A stretch of 64,000 bases of DNA from Ornithinibacillus sp047228935 (GTDB lineage Bacteria > Bacillota > Bacilli > Bacillales > Amphibacillaceae). The position numbers were made by a program, and so were the translations under genes. The stretch lies in contig NZ_JBFEGG010000001.1 in NCBI RefSeq assembly GCF_047228935.1, positions 1,240,001 through 1,304,000 of the forward strand, written 5' to 3'. Below, in pieces: positions 1 to 9,326 of the stretch (the first letter of the stretch is position 1; each line of letters begins with the position of its first letter). Under the pieces are notes generated by a model. It did no database searches, was not told where the DNA came from, and saw only the letters and a program-made list of their open reading frames with translations.

Positions 1-1950
1 TAGATGTATTGGATTTGCTAAATTCTCCAGTTGCTTAAATGCTCCCTCGTAATCCTCTTTATCTGATAGCGTTTGGTAATTTGTTTTAACCTCTTCATAT
101 GCCTGATATAATGCTTTTTCTGAATTCGTTTCAAAGTAAGCAGGATTTACCTCTATATTAGTAGTTTTTCCAGAAAGGTTTAACACACGGACCAAAGCCT
201 CTTGAATCGGTTTAAAGCTTTCATCATTTCGCTTTAGTGATAAGATGCTTGCCTTTTGAACAATAGCAGACATAACCCCAATTTCTTCATTAGTTATCGC
301 TTGAATAATATCTTGCTCTATACCTTTTTCTTTTAGTACAAAGGCTACTCTTTGTTGAACGAAGCCGTGTAACTCTTGTTGTACTAATTTAATATCAAAA
401 TCCTTAATGTTCTGAGATGCAAATAATTCAACTGCGATGTTAAATAAATCTACTACTTTGATCTCCCACCCGCGTTCATTCGCAATACGTAAAATTCCTG
501 TTGCTTGACGGCGTAATCCATATGGATCTGTTGAACCGGATGGTTTTAGACCTACACCTAAGCACCCTACAATGGTATCTAACTTCTCTGCAACACTTAC
601 AATTGAACCAATTAAAGTGTCCGGTAGATTACTACCTGCACTTGTAGGCATATAATGTTCTTTAATAGCAACTGCAACAGCCTCATCTTCACCAAAAATC
701 CGGGCATATTTTTCACCCATTATACCTTGAAGTTCAGTAAATTCATTGACCATATTAGTCATTAAATCAAATTTACTTATTTCTGCTGCACGGATAATAT
801 GTTCTTTATCAGATTCTTTGACATGTAATACTTCAGCTATCTTCTTTGAAATACGAACGACACGATTTACCTTTTCATGAATTGTTCCTAGTTTCTCTTG
901 GAATACTACATTCTTTAATTTCTCCTGATAAAACTCGATAGAATTCTTTTGATCTTCTTCATAAAAGAATTGAGCGTCTGATAATCGTGCTCTTAATACT
1001 TTTTCATTACCTTTAATTACAGTAACTAAGTTATCGTTATCCCCGTTTCGAACACCAACAAAATTTGGAAGTAATTCTCCTTCTTGAGATTTAACAGGGA
1101 AATAACGCTGATGTTCCTTCATAGAAGTAATTAGCACTTGTTCCGGTAGTTCCAAAAATTCTTCCTCAAACGAACCTACAAAAACAGTCGGATACTCTAC
1201 TAAATTTTTGACTTCCTCTAATAAATCTTCATCTACTGGGACGGAAAATTTTTCTTGATTCTCGACTTGTTTAATTCCTTGTAAAATTAAATTCTCTCTT
1301 TCTTTAGAATCAACAATAACAAAGTTATCTTTCATTTGTTCTTTATAAGCTAATGGATTAGTTATCGTCACACTAGCAGCTAAAAATCGGTGTCCAAATG
1401 AAGTATTGCTCGTATGAACACCGGCAATTTCAAATGGTATTACTTCATTATCGTATAATGCTACTAACCAACGAATTGGTCTAGCATATCTCATCGACTG
1501 CTCGCCCCATCGCATGTTTTTTCCGAATTGGATTGTCTCAATAATACTCTTAAATTCAGGTAGAATCTCTGTTACTGGTTTACCTTCAATTACTTTTTTT
1601 ACAAAAATATAAGTAGTACCGTTAATATCATTCGTATAAATATCTTCTACAGATTTCCCTTGGCCTCTAGTAAAACCAATAGCTGCCTTCGTCCAGTTAC
1701 CATCTTTGTCCTTTGCAATCTTAATTGCCGGCCCCTTCGCTTCTTCCTCTATTGTCGCTTGATTTTCATCCATGCCTTGAATGAGAATTGCAAGTCTTCT
1801 AGGTGTGGAGAAAGTTTGGATTGAAGTATAAGAGATACGTTTTTCTTCCAACCAATTAATTGTTTTGTTTTCAAGTTGTGTTTGAGCATCATCTATAAAT
1901 CGAGCTGGAAGTTCTTCTAGACCAATTTCAAATAACACATTCTTAGCCAT
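1..1950 (-). CDS. glyS: Glycine--tRNA ligase beta subunit (partial)
   Basis: Beta subunit of the heterotetrameric (alpha2beta2) glycyl-tRNA synthetase, which carries the tRNA-recognition and editing-like regions while the alpha subunit holds the active site. About 650 codons are visible from the ATG; the family is usually near 690, so only the C-terminal end is lost at the left window edge. Translating the complement gives the typical opening MAKNVLFEIGLEELPARF and later blocks such as the FGHRF and KEHQRYFPV motifs. The ATG overlaps the glyQ stop by one base (TAATG), and GGAGG sits at the glyQ end, so the two subunits are translationally coupled. Both genes lie under the T-box leader upstream of glyQ. 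Confidence 0.96.
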   Translation of the reverse strand, partial: MAKNVLFEIGLEELPARFIDDAQTQLENKTINWLEEKRISYTSIQTFSTPRRLAILIQGMDENQATIEEEAKGPAIKIAKDKDGNWTKAAIGFTRGQGKSVEDIYTNDINGTTYIFVKKVIEGKPVTEILPEFKSIIETIQFGKNMRWGEQSMRYARPIRWLVALYDNEVIPFEIAGVHTSNTSFGHRFLAASVTITNPLAYKEQMKDNFVIVDSKERENLILQGIKQVENQEKFSVPVDEDLLEEVKNLVEYPTVFVGSFEEEFLELPEQVLITSMKEHQRYFPVKSQEGELLPNFVGVRNGDNDNLVTVIKGNEKVLRARLSDAQFFYEEDQKNSIEFYQEKLKNVVFQEKLGTIHEKVNRVVRISKKIAEVLHVKESDKEHIIRAAEISKFDLMTNMVNEFTELQGIMGEKYARIFGEDEAVAVAIKEHYMPTSAGSNLPDTLIGSIVSVAEKLDTIVGCLGVGLKPSGSTDPYGLRRQATGILRIANERGWEIKVVDLFNIAVELFASQNIKDFDIKLVQQELHGFVQQRVAFVLKEKGIEQDIIQAITNEEIGVMSAIVQKASILSLKRNDESFKPIQEALVRVLNLSGKTTNIEVNPAYFETNSEKALYQAYEEVKTNYQTLSDKEDYEGAFKQLENLANPIHL

Positions 1951-2828
1951 TATTTATCCTCCTTTTTAAGCATAGGAAAACCAAGGTGTTCTCTTTCCTC
2001 TACATATGCCTTCGCAATATTTCGAGCTAAATTTCTAATTCTTGAAATATAACCGGTACGCTCTGTAACAGAGATTACACCTCTAGCATCTAAAAGGTTA
2101 AAGGTGTGAGAACATTTGAGTACATAATCATAAGCTGGGAAAATTAGACCTTTTTCCATTGTTTTTTGTGCTTCTTCCTCGTACATCGTAAACAATTTAA
2201 AAAGCATATCAACGTTAGATTCTTCAAATGTATATTTGGAATGTTCATACTCAGGTTGTTTAAATATGTCTTTATAAGTAAATCCTTCTGTCCATTCTAA
2301 ATCAAATACATTCTCTTTATCCTGAATGTAAGATGCTAAACGCTCAATTCCGTAAGTTAACTCAACCGTGACTGGATTTGCTTCTAGTCCACCAATTTGT
2401 TGGAAGTACGTAAATTGTGTAATTTCCATACCGTCTAACCAAACTTCCCAACCGAGACCAGCCGCACCTAGTGTTGGATTTTCCCAATTGTCCTCTACAA
2501 AGCGAATATCATGTTCCAGTGGATTTATTCCTAAAGCCTTTAAGGAATCCAAATATAGATCTTGAATGTTATCTGGTGAGGGCTTAATTATTACTTGAAA
2601 CTGGTGATGCTGATAAAGTCGGTTTGGATTTTCACCGTATCTACCATCTGCTGGTCTACGCGAAGGTTCTACATAAGCTACTCTCCAAGGCTCTGGTCCG
2701 AGACTTCGTAATAATGTCATAGGAGACATTGTTCCAGCACCTTTTTCCACATCATAAGCTTGCATTAATATACAGTTTTGTTCTGACCAAAACTTCTGCA
2801 AAGTTAGTATCATATTTTGAATATTCAT
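1950..2828 (-). CDS. glyQ: Glycine--tRNA ligase alpha subunit
   Basis: Class II aminoacyl-tRNA synthetase alpha chain, which activates glycine with ATP and charges tRNA-Gly together with GlyS. The protein is about 292 residues, normal for the family, and shows the expected MLLRSLGPEPW-type and PSRRPADGRYGENPNRL motif-2-like blocks. I chose the internal ATG giving MNIQNMILTL because GGAGG lies 8 bases before it; an in-frame ATG five codons earlier overlaps this ribosome-binding site. It is the first gene of the glyQS unit, preceded by a T-box leader and a good sigma-A promoter. Confidence 0.97.
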   Translation of the reverse strand: MNIQNMILTLQKFWSEQNCILMQAYDVEKGAGTMSPMTLLRSLGPEPWRVAYVEPSRRPADGRYGENPNRLYQHHQFQVIIKPSPDNIQDLYLDSLKALGINPLEHDIRFVEDNWENPTLGAAGLGWEVWLDGMEITQFTYFQQIGGLEANPVTVELTYGIERLASYIQDKENVFDLEWTEGFTYKDIFKQPEYEHSKYTFEESNVDMLFKLFTMYEEEAQKTMEKGLIFPAYDYVLKCSHTFNLLDARGVISVTERTGYISRIRNLARNIAKAYVEEREHLGFPMLKKEDK

Positions 2829-2903
2829 CCAAACTACCTCCATTTATTCTTAAATTACTCTTTTTGCCGGATTCTCTAAGTAATACAGAGATAAGAAAAT
2901 ATA

Positions 2904-3121
2904 AAAACCCGTCCCTATGCCTATAATTAGCTTATAGACATAGGGACGGGTTTTAATCCGCGGTTCCACCCTATTTGCTTTATCAATTAATAAAGCCACT
3001 TTATTTGTACATGTTCCAGAGCGCCATTCCTAACTGTCAATGTATCCAGCTTACACCATCCTGGACTCGCTATAACTTGAACAGAAAGTACTCTTCTCTT
3101 TCATCACATTCCTAATGAATA
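2904..3121 (-). promoter_or_regulatory. T-box riboswitch leader of glyQS
   Basis: On the minus strand the canonical T-box sequence AGGGTGGAACCGCGG is at 2958-2972. It is followed by an intrinsic terminator with 16-base arms at 2904-2919 and 2939-2954 and a U-rich tail. An upstream stem I region contains a GGC triplet near 3023-3025 just before GCTCTGG, a plausible glycine specifier. T-box leaders sense uncharged tRNA, which pairs with the specifier and T-box and favours the antiterminator; glyQS is a classic target. The specifier assignment is by eye. Confidence 0.93.
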
Positions 3122-3127
3122 TGTATC

Positions 3128-3157
3128 ATATTACTGTATATAAATAACATTTGTCAA
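3128..3157 (-). promoter_or_regulatory. Sigma-A promoter of the glyQS T-box transcript
   Basis: TTGACA (3152-3157) and TAATAT (3128-3133) are separated by 18 bases, just upstream of the T-box leader and immediately after recO. Confidence 0.7.
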
Positions 3158-3168
3158 CATTTTGGATA

Positions 3169-3912
3169 TTATTTTAACTTATCCAATTGGTTAAGAAACT
3201 TTCTTGATTTTAAATAGTATCCACCGTAACGATCGTAGTAATTATCTAATAAATTCCTTAATAATTGCTTATTTTCATCTTTTACGGATACATTTCCTAC
3301 TCTTTCAATGCCAATTGCAGAAAAAATATATAACAGCTTTACAACTGAATTTGATAAGCCTATCGATTCAGGATCAAGGTAATGACATTTCGAACAAAGC
3401 AATCCACCTTCTACCATGGAAAAAGTATAAGGTGCATTTTTCCCACCACAATTTGTGCAGATATGTACTGTAGGGGCGAAACCTCCTGCACGGTACAATT
3501 TCATTTCATACATCATGATTGGAATATCTACATCTTCATTTTCACTAATCCATTCCATTGTTTTCATAAGTTGTGTGTAAATTTCTAAATAAGGGGTTTG
3601 CTCATCTAATAATTTATCTGTTAATTCCATTAAATAGGCAATATAAGCTGTTTTAATTATATCCTCCCGTATTGGTCGAAATGATTCAATAATTTCTCCC
3701 TGTTGCACATTACTTAAACCTTTATTAAGGTATACAAAAAATTGTCCATAAATGAATGGCTGCGTTACGGCAGCCATTCGACTTTTAGGTTTTTTTGCAC
3801 CTCGTGCAATAGCAGAAAATTTACCTATTTTTTTACTGAATATCGTAATAATTTTATGTGTTTCACCATAGTCTTTAGTTTTTATTATTATGCCATCAAT
3901 TTTCTCTAGCAT
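3169..3912 (-). CDS. recO: DNA repair protein RecO
   Basis: Recombination mediator of the RecFOR pathway that loads RecA on SSB-coated single-stranded gaps. The protein is 247 residues, with an N-terminal OB-fold (about 1-80) opening MLEKIDGIIIKTKDYGETHK. The C-terminal part carries a four-cysteine zinc site (CTNC at about 152-155 and CSKC about 20 residues later). The ATG follows a GGGGA ribosome-binding site. It lies between yqzL and the glyQS promoter, the same order as in B. subtilis. Confidence 0.96.
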   Translation of the reverse strand: MLEKIDGIIIKTKDYGETHKIITIFSKKIGKFSAIARGAKKPKSRMAAVTQPFIYGQFFVYLNKGLSNVQQGEIIESFRPIREDIIKTAYIAYLMELTDKLLDEQTPYLEIYTQLMKTMEWISENEDVDIPIMMYEMKLYRAGGFAPTVHICTNCGGKNAPYTFSMVEGGLLCSKCHYLDPESIGLSNSVVKLLYIFSAIGIERVGNVSVKDENKQLLRNLLDNYYDRYGGYYLKSRKFLNQLDKLK

Positions 3913-3939
3913 ACATACTTCCCCTTTATATACTGCATG

Positions 3940-4086
3940 CTACATGTTTGTATCAACCGGTAAGTTCTCCAGATTATTTTCAGAGCTATCGTCTAGCTCA
4001 TGAGGTTCACTTTCTAACTCTTTCATCAGTAAATAGGTCTCAATATTTCCTGTTTGACTAAATAGTTTCCATACTAAGTCGATCAC
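3940..4086 (-). CDS. yqzL: YqzL family small protein
   Basis: A 48-residue protein read directly from the complement with a GTG start: MIDLVWKLFSQTGNIETYLL, then an acidic tail ending NLPVDTNM. The N-terminal block closely resembles B. subtilis YqzL, a small conserved protein of unknown function encoded between era and recO, exactly this position. An AAAGGTGTG ribosome-binding site precedes the GTG. Function is not established. Confidence 0.85.
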   Translation of the reverse strand: MIDLVWKLFSQTGNIETYLLMKELESEPHELDDSSENNLENLPVDTNM

Positions 4087-4262
4087 AAGAAAACACACCT
4101 TTCTTTATACCTTTTAAAAGTATTAGTTTCTAAGTTAGAACACTGCTTTTTTCCTACTTTAATCTGGAATTCATGCTTATTAATTAAAATCTAGCAATGT
4201 TTCCGGATATACTTATCTTTTCCACTCAAGTCAGAAACAATTAGTTATAATTTTTACCAACT

Positions 4263-5165
4263 CTAATATTCATCTTGGCGGAAACCATATTCAAACAATT
4301 GACTCTGCTTATTTCTCCAGTCTTTTTGAACTTTTACCCAAAGTTCAAGATACACTTTAGAACCTAATAATGCTTCAATATCCTTCCGTGCATCTTTCCC
4401 AATATTTTTCAGCATGCTACCTTGTTTTCCAATTAATATCCCTTTTTGAGACTTTCTTTCCGTCACAATAACTGCTTGTATAAAAATAGCATTTGATTCG
4501 CGTTTTTCAATATTTTCAATAACAACTGCAATAGAATGTGGAACTTCTTCTCTAGTTAGATGTAATACCTTCTCTCTTATCAACTCGCTTATAATAAACC
4601 TCTCTGGATGATCGGTCACTTGATCTGCTGGATAAAACTGTGGCCCTTCTGGTAAATGAGATTTCAAAACCTCTAAAAGATGATCAACATTATTTCCTTG
4701 CAGAGCAGAAATTGGAATAATTTCTTCAAAATCATATTTTTCTTTATATAATTCAATAAGCGGAAGTAGTTTATCAGGATGTACTAAATCAATTTTATTC
4801 ACTACTAGAAATACTGGACTTTTCACTCGTTCTAGACGGTCTATAATAAATTGGTCTCCTTTACCATATCCTTCATCCGCATTAATCATAAATAATACAG
4901 CATCTACTTCATTCAAAGTATTTTCGGCAATTTTCACCATAAAGTCACCTAAGCGATGCTTAGGTTTATGAATTCCCGGTGTATCAATAAAAATATATTG
5001 TGCATCAGGTTTAGTTAAAACACCTTGTATTTTATTTCTAGTCGTTTGTGGTTTATCACTCATAATAGCAATCTTTTGGCCAATTACTTTATTCATAAAT
5101 GTTGATTTGCCAACATTTGGACGTCCTATGATTGCAATAAAACCTGATTTGTATTTATTTTCCAT
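4263..5165 (-). CDS. era: GTPase Era
   Basis: Essential GTPase that binds 16S rRNA near its 3' end and assists 30S maturation. The protein is 300 residues with G1 GRPNVGKST near residue 15, G3 DTPG, G4 NKID near 124, and a C-terminal KH RNA-binding domain with the GKQGSMLKNIG loop. GGAGG precedes the ATG. In B. subtilis cdd lies between dgkA and era; here there is no gene in that gap, only a terminator and a possible era promoter. Confidence 0.97.
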   Translation of the reverse strand: MENKYKSGFIAIIGRPNVGKSTFMNKVIGQKIAIMSDKPQTTRNKIQGVLTKPDAQYIFIDTPGIHKPKHRLGDFMVKIAENTLNEVDAVLFMINADEGYGKGDQFIIDRLERVKSPVFLVVNKIDLVHPDKLLPLIELYKEKYDFEEIIPISALQGNNVDHLLEVLKSHLPEGPQFYPADQVTDHPERFIISELIREKVLHLTREEVPHSIAVVIENIEKRESNAIFIQAVIVTERKSQKGILIGKQGSMLKNIGKDARKDIEALLGSKVYLELWVKVQKDWRNKQSQLFEYGFRQDEY

Positions 5166-5220
5166 ATATGTTTTTCCTCCAAGAAGTTACTTATTACGAT
5201 ATCATTTCTATGTTTGGTCT

Positions 5221-5249
5221 ATTATACTACAAAATCTTTCTAGTTTCAT
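5221..5249 (-). promoter_or_regulatory. Possible era promoter
   Basis: A TATAAT -10 at 5221-5226 lies downstream of the dgkA terminator and upstream of era, with only a weak -35 (ATGAAA) 17 bases away. The terminator between dgkA and era makes a separate promoter likely, but the call rests mainly on the -10. Confidence 0.4.
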
Positions 5250-5310
5250 GTTATCGACAAAAGCTTTAAAAAGTTTATCTCCTTCGATAAATATCCTCAA
5301 AAAAAGAAAA

Positions 5311-5340
5311 GGTATCAAAGGCTATTTGCCAATAGATACC
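5311..5340 (-). terminator. Intrinsic terminator after dgkA
   Basis: Minus-strand hairpin with arms GGTATC and GATACC plus an inner GGC/GCC pair, followed by TTTTCTTTTTTT, directly after the dgkA stop. Confidence 0.75.
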
Positions 5341-5342
5341 CC

Positions 5343-5696
5343 TTAAAATATTTTCGGAACAAAAATAATAAATCCTACAACTAACGCTGTAATAGATGCT
5401 ATTAAAACACTGCCAGCTGCCATATCTTTTATTTTTTTAGCAGCAGGATGAATCTCAGGCTTCACATAATTTATAATTTCCTCAACTGCAGTATTTAATA
5501 TTTCAGTAGTGATTACTAAACCAATAACAGTAAAAACAGCCACCCACTCTATCGTTTCAATATCGAAATAAATACCAGCTATAATGACTAATAAGGTTGA
5601 TATAATATGCAACCGAAAGTTTCGTTCAGATTTCATTACTTCTTTAATACCATTAAGGGCAAATGTGAAACCAATCTGCTTTTTTTTACCTTCCAA
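5343..5696 (-). CDS. dgkA: Diacylglycerol/undecaprenol kinase family protein
   Basis: Small integral membrane lipid kinase. In Gram-positive bacteria the family phosphorylates undecaprenol to recycle the cell-wall lipid carrier. The 117-residue protein has the family's three hydrophobic segments (about 33-50, 52-70 and 93-115), the conserved ESERNFRLH-like N-terminal block and NTAVEEIINYV with the catalytic glutamates. The best-placed start is TTG at 5696, 11 bases inside the end of ybeY, so translation is probably coupled. It is the last gene of the phoH-side cluster. Confidence 0.93.
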   Translation of the reverse strand: MEGKKKQIGFTFALNGIKEVMKSERNFRLHIISTLLVIIAGIYFDIETIEWVAVFTVIGLVITTEILNTAVEEIINYVKPEIHPAAKKIKDMAAGSVLIASITALVVGFIIFVPKIF

Positions 5697-6150
5697 GATT
5701 GAATTCCCCTAGTATGTCCTCTTGTTTTTGAAACATTATCTTTTCATCCTCTTCTGTCATATGATCATAACCTAATAAATGCAAAAAACCATGCACTGCT
5801 AGAAAACCTAGTTCTCTTTCAAAGGAATGATTATAATCTTCAGCTTGCTCTTTCGCTCTTTCAACTGAAATTATAATATCCCCTAAAACAACTGGTATAT
5901 CTTCTCCAATAATCATTACTTCCTCTTCGGTAGATTCTTCAAGAGCAAATGATATAACATCAGTAGACTTATCTATGTTCCGATACTCCCGATTTATTTC
6001 TCGGATTTCCTCATTATTCACAAACGTGACGGATACCTCAGCATTATTAGCAACTTGCTCTTGTTTAGCCGCTACATCAAGAAGCCCTTTAATTAACTCT
6101 TGATGTTCTTCTATCACAGAATTTGTATTATCATGAAAGTCTATTTCCAC
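5686..6150 (-). CDS. ybeY: Endoribonuclease YbeY
   Basis: Metal-dependent RNase family involved in 16S rRNA 3'-end processing and ribosome quality control. The 154-residue protein carries the H-x3-H-x5-H zinc motif as HGFLHLLGYDH, with histidines near 120, 124 and 130. The start is GTG, overlapping the pgpH stop by one base (TAGTG), with GGAGG seven bases upstream. It is embedded in the conserved phoH-pgpH-ybeY-dgkA order. Confidence 0.95.
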   Translation of the reverse strand: MEIDFHDNTNSVIEEHQELIKGLLDVAAKQEQVANNAEVSVTFVNNEEIREINREYRNIDKSTDVISFALEESTEEEVMIIGEDIPVVLGDIIISVERAKEQAEDYNHSFERELGFLAVHGFLHLLGYDHMTEEDEKIMFQKQEDILGEFNLGR

Positions 6151-8279
6151 TATTTTGCCTCCTTAGATGGGTATTGAATTCTTGAGTGAAATATTCCTTT
6201 TAATGTCTCACAAATTGTTTGGTGAACCATTTTTACTTCTTTAATCGTAAGTGGGCAGTCATCTAATTGACCATCCATTAATCGGTCATTTACAATGCTA
6301 GAAACGATTTCATCAATCTTGTCTTCTGTTGGTTCTTGAAGGGAACGTACCGCTGCTTCAACGGAATCACAAATAGAAATAATAGCCGCCTCTTTCGTCT
6401 GTGGTTTCGGTCCAGGATAACGAAAGTCCTCTTCCCTTGCTGTTTTATTAGTTTCTTTCTCTTTAAAATAAAAATACTTTAATAAAGTTGTTCCATGATG
6501 TTGTATGGCAACGTCAATAATTTCTTTTGGCATCCGATGTTTCTTTAACAATTCAGCACCATCATAGGGATGACGGATTATAATTTCAGCACTTTGTTCT
6601 GGCGAAATGACATCATGTGGGTTTTTTATTGATAATTGATTTTCAATAAAATAATGTGGTCTGACTGTTTTTCCAATATCATGATAATAAGCAGCTACTC
6701 TCGCTAATAAACCGTTAGCTCCTATCGCATCACATGCCGTTTCACTCAAATTTGCAACCATAATAGAATGATGATAGGTACCAGGTGCTTCAGTGAGAAT
6801 TTTTTTAAGCAATGGTTGGTTCGGACTAGAAAGTTGCAGTAACTTAATGTCAGAAAGGATACCAAGACCTGTCTCAAAAAAAGGTAATAGACCTATCGTA
6901 AGTACTGCAGATAAGAATGCAGAAGCCAACCCAAAACAAGATAGAACAAATACATCACCTAAAGTATATTTTTCAAAGGACAAGAATACAAATAATAATA
7001 TCGTAATGATATTAACAATGGACATTCCAATTCCTGAACGAACAATTGATAAGCGATCTTTTACATTCATTAAAAAAACAATTGCAGCAAACTGTGAAAA
7101 AATGAAATAAACTAGCGCTTCAATATTTAGTGTTCCAGGAATTTGTCCATTAAATATGATTCCACCTAAAAGAGCAAATAAAGTAGTTAACACGATTGCA
7201 AGCCTTTCGTTTATTAACTGTTTAACTAATAAAACTCCCGTTGCTACTGGTACTATAAAATACAACTCATTTCCTTGTGTAGTATATAAGCTTATTACTT
7301 TCATTAGTGATATTACGATAAAACTAATTAGTAAAACGGAGGCTATTGTTCCTTTATCTAAACCTTTTCGGTTATCAATTCGATTCAATTCATAAATCAT
7401 AATCAACACTATTAACAATATGATAATACTTAACCCAATAACTGGAAATACATTTCTGTCTTTATTTAATAGTCCAACTAATTCAAGTTTTTCATACGTT
7501 TCATTCGTAATCGTTTCTCCTTCTCGAACAATAACTTCACCAGCGTTAATCATTACCGGATCAACATTACTCGAGGCTTGATTCCGAGCTTCAGATGTTT
7601 TTTCCAAATCATAGAAGGAATTTTCAACGATAACAAATTCCGTTAATTCTTGTAGCGCATCTATTAAATTGTCATTAAGAGTCGAATAACGAATATTCTC
7701 TTTCACATCATTAATGGCTGTATTTATATTTTCTGTTCTAACCCCTCTTTGAAATACTTCTTGTACATAGGAAATAAATAATTCTTCACCCTTTGCCCTT
7801 TCTTCCGGTGAAACATCAAGTAGTCTTAAATAAATACTATCTTCCACTTTTTCTGTGATACTATTCGATAACAATTCTTTTAGTCTGTTTACTTTCTCTT
7901 GGTTGGTTAAAGGAACTGGTATTCCTTCTCCCTCTTCAGTAAGGGACTCTGACTCTAGTTTATCTATTGCATTAAATATTTCTTCTATGTAACTAACTTG
8001 TTCTTCCGCTATAGTAGTCGAAATATCAAAGCGATCTTCAACTGCATTCACAGCTTCGTTTTTTTTCCTCTCGGTTTCTTCCTGATTTTCTATCGTAATC
8101 GGTGAACGAATAGTTTCTCTTGCAGTAGTAAGAGGCTCGATATCATATGTTTCCGTATAGACATTATTAAACGTTAAAAGAAAAAAATAAAGGCCTAAAA
8201 CAACAATCGGCAAGATAATTCGCAGCCATTTAGTTCGTATTTTCATGATATATTCTATAATGTTCTTAAACGAATTCAT
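6150..8279 (-). CDS. pgpH: 7TM-HD family cyclic-di-AMP phosphodiesterase PgpH
   Basis: Membrane HD-domain protein; the Listeria and B. subtilis (YqfF) relatives hydrolyse c-di-AMP and so affect potassium and osmotic balance. One N-terminal membrane segment (about 17-35) is followed by a large extracytoplasmic region to about 270, then a block of hydrophobic segments to about 480. The cytoplasmic HD domain has YHHSIMVANL and YYHDIGKT, supplying the metal ligands. I start at the ATG of MNSFKN because GAGGTG lies 6 bases before it; a GTG three codons earlier falls inside that site. A hairpin separates it from phoH. Confidence 0.93.
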   Translation of the reverse strand: MNSFKNIIEYIMKIRTKWLRIILPIVVLGLYFFLLTFNNVYTETYDIEPLTTARETIRSPITIENQEETERKKNEAVNAVEDRFDISTTIAEEQVSYIEEIFNAIDKLESESLTEEGEGIPVPLTNQEKVNRLKELLSNSITEKVEDSIYLRLLDVSPEERAKGEELFISYVQEVFQRGVRTENINTAINDVKENIRYSTLNDNLIDALQELTEFVIVENSFYDLEKTSEARNQASSNVDPVMINAGEVIVREGETITNETYEKLELVGLLNKDRNVFPVIGLSIIILLIVLIMIYELNRIDNRKGLDKGTIASVLLISFIVISLMKVISLYTTQGNELYFIVPVATGVLLVKQLINERLAIVLTTLFALLGGIIFNGQIPGTLNIEALVYFIFSQFAAIVFLMNVKDRLSIVRSGIGMSIVNIITILLFVFLSFEKYTLGDVFVLSCFGLASAFLSAVLTIGLLPFFETGLGILSDIKLLQLSSPNQPLLKKILTEAPGTYHHSIMVANLSETACDAIGANGLLARVAAYYHDIGKTVRPHYFIENQLSIKNPHDVISPEQSAEIIIRHPYDGAELLKKHRMPKEIIDVAIQHHGTTLLKYFYFKEKETNKTAREEDFRYPGPKPQTKEAAIISICDSVEAAVRSLQEPTEDKIDEIVSSIVNDRLMDGQLDDCPLTIKEVKMVHQTICETLKGIFHSRIQYPSKEAK

Positions 8280-8332
8280 GATAATCACCTCTCTATTATT
8301 TTCATCTATTTACTTTAAAAAATAAAGAAATA

Positions 8333-8350
8333 AGACCCTCATTTGGGTCT
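8333..8350 (-). terminator. Hairpin between phoH and pgpH
   Basis: Minus-strand AGACCC and GGGTCT arms with a six-base loop follow the phoH stop and lead into TATTTCTTTATTTTTT. It may be a partial terminator that adjusts expression of the downstream genes. Confidence 0.5.
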
Positions 8351-8355
8351 CTTGA

Positions 8356-9324
8356 CTAATCAATCTTGTTGCTTTTTTCATATGCATCAATTATCTTCTG
8401 TACTAATGGATGTCTCACTACATCAGTTTGAGTTAGATGGATAAAAGAAATCCCTTTAATAGTTGATAACATTTTATCAGCCACATGTAACCCTGACCTT
8501 TTTCCTATTGGGAGGTCAATTTGTGTTAAGTCACCTGTTATTACCATTTTCGATCCAAACCCTAATCGAGTTAAGAACATCTTCATTTGTTCAGGGGTTG
8601 TGTTTTGCGCTTCATCTAAGATAACAAATGCATCATCCAATGTTCTACCCCTCATATAAGCTAAAGGAGCAATTTCTATCGTTTCTCTTTCAATTAGTCT
8701 TAGTGTATGCTCAGCGCCTAGTACATCATTTAATGCATCGTATAACGGTCTAAGATAAGGATCAACCTTTTCTTTTAGATCACCAGGTAAAAAACCTAAA
8801 CTCTCTCCTGCTTCGACAGCAGGTCTAGTTAAAATAATTCGCTTTACTTGGCCATTTTTAAGTGCTTGAACCGCCATCACTACAGCAAGATATGTTTTCC
8901 CAGTTCCAGCAGGACCAATACCAAATACTAAATCATTCTCTCTAATAGCAGAGACATAGCTTTTTTGTCCAAGGGTTTTAATCCGAATAGATTTACCTTT
9001 AACAGTTTTGGCAATGACATCCTCAAATAATGTTTCAAAATGATTGATTTTACCTTGCTTTGCTAACTCAATTGCGTAAACGATGTCACGCTCAGCAATT
9101 TTAATTCCTTTACGAACAACACTTAAAAGAGTTAACAGGACGTCCTGTACAATTGCGATATCACTATCTGTTCCAGAAACACTAATTTTTTCTCCTCTAG
9201 TAACGATGGAGACATTTAGTTTATCCTCAATATGTTTTAAATATCTGTCATTATTTCCAAAAAGCTCTAGAGCTTCTTCTGGACTTGTCAGTTCAATATC
9301 AATTGCGTTTAAATTTTCAGGCAT
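8356..9324 (-). CDS. phoH: PhoH family ATPase
   Basis: Cytoplasmic P-loop ATPase of the PhoH family, often linked to RNA metabolism because of its neighbourhood with ybeY; the exact role in Bacillaceae is unsettled. Walker A is GPAGTGKT at about 137-144, and the Walker B region is DDAFVILDEAQN. Length is 322 residues from the ATG chosen here (MPENLNAIDI), which has AAGGAG seven bases upstream. The start is two bases past the yqfD stop, implying one transcript with yqfC-yqfD. Confidence 0.95.
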   Translation of the reverse strand: MPENLNAIDIELTSPEEALELFGNNDRYLKHIEDKLNVSIVTRGEKISVSGTDSDIAIVQDVLLTLLSVVRKGIKIAERDIVYAIELAKQGKINHFETLFEDVIAKTVKGKSIRIKTLGQKSYVSAIRENDLVFGIGPAGTGKTYLAVVMAVQALKNGQVKRIILTRPAVEAGESLGFLPGDLKEKVDPYLRPLYDALNDVLGAEHTLRLIERETIEIAPLAYMRGRTLDDAFVILDEAQNTTPEQMKMFLTRLGFGSKMVITGDLTQIDLPIGKRSGLHVADKMLSTIKGISFIHLTQTDVVRHPLVQKIIDAYEKSNKID

Positions 9325-9326
9325 AT

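Noticed and set aside
5166..5342. Possible remnant of cdd
   Set aside because: I looked for a decayed cytidine deaminase between dgkA and era; the sequence has no HAE or PCxxC motif in any frame.
6793..7395. Plus-strand frames opposite pgpH
   Set aside because: They lie antisense to a clear, full-length coding gene and have no family features; the same holds for other antisense frames opposite floA, dnaK, deoC and alaS.
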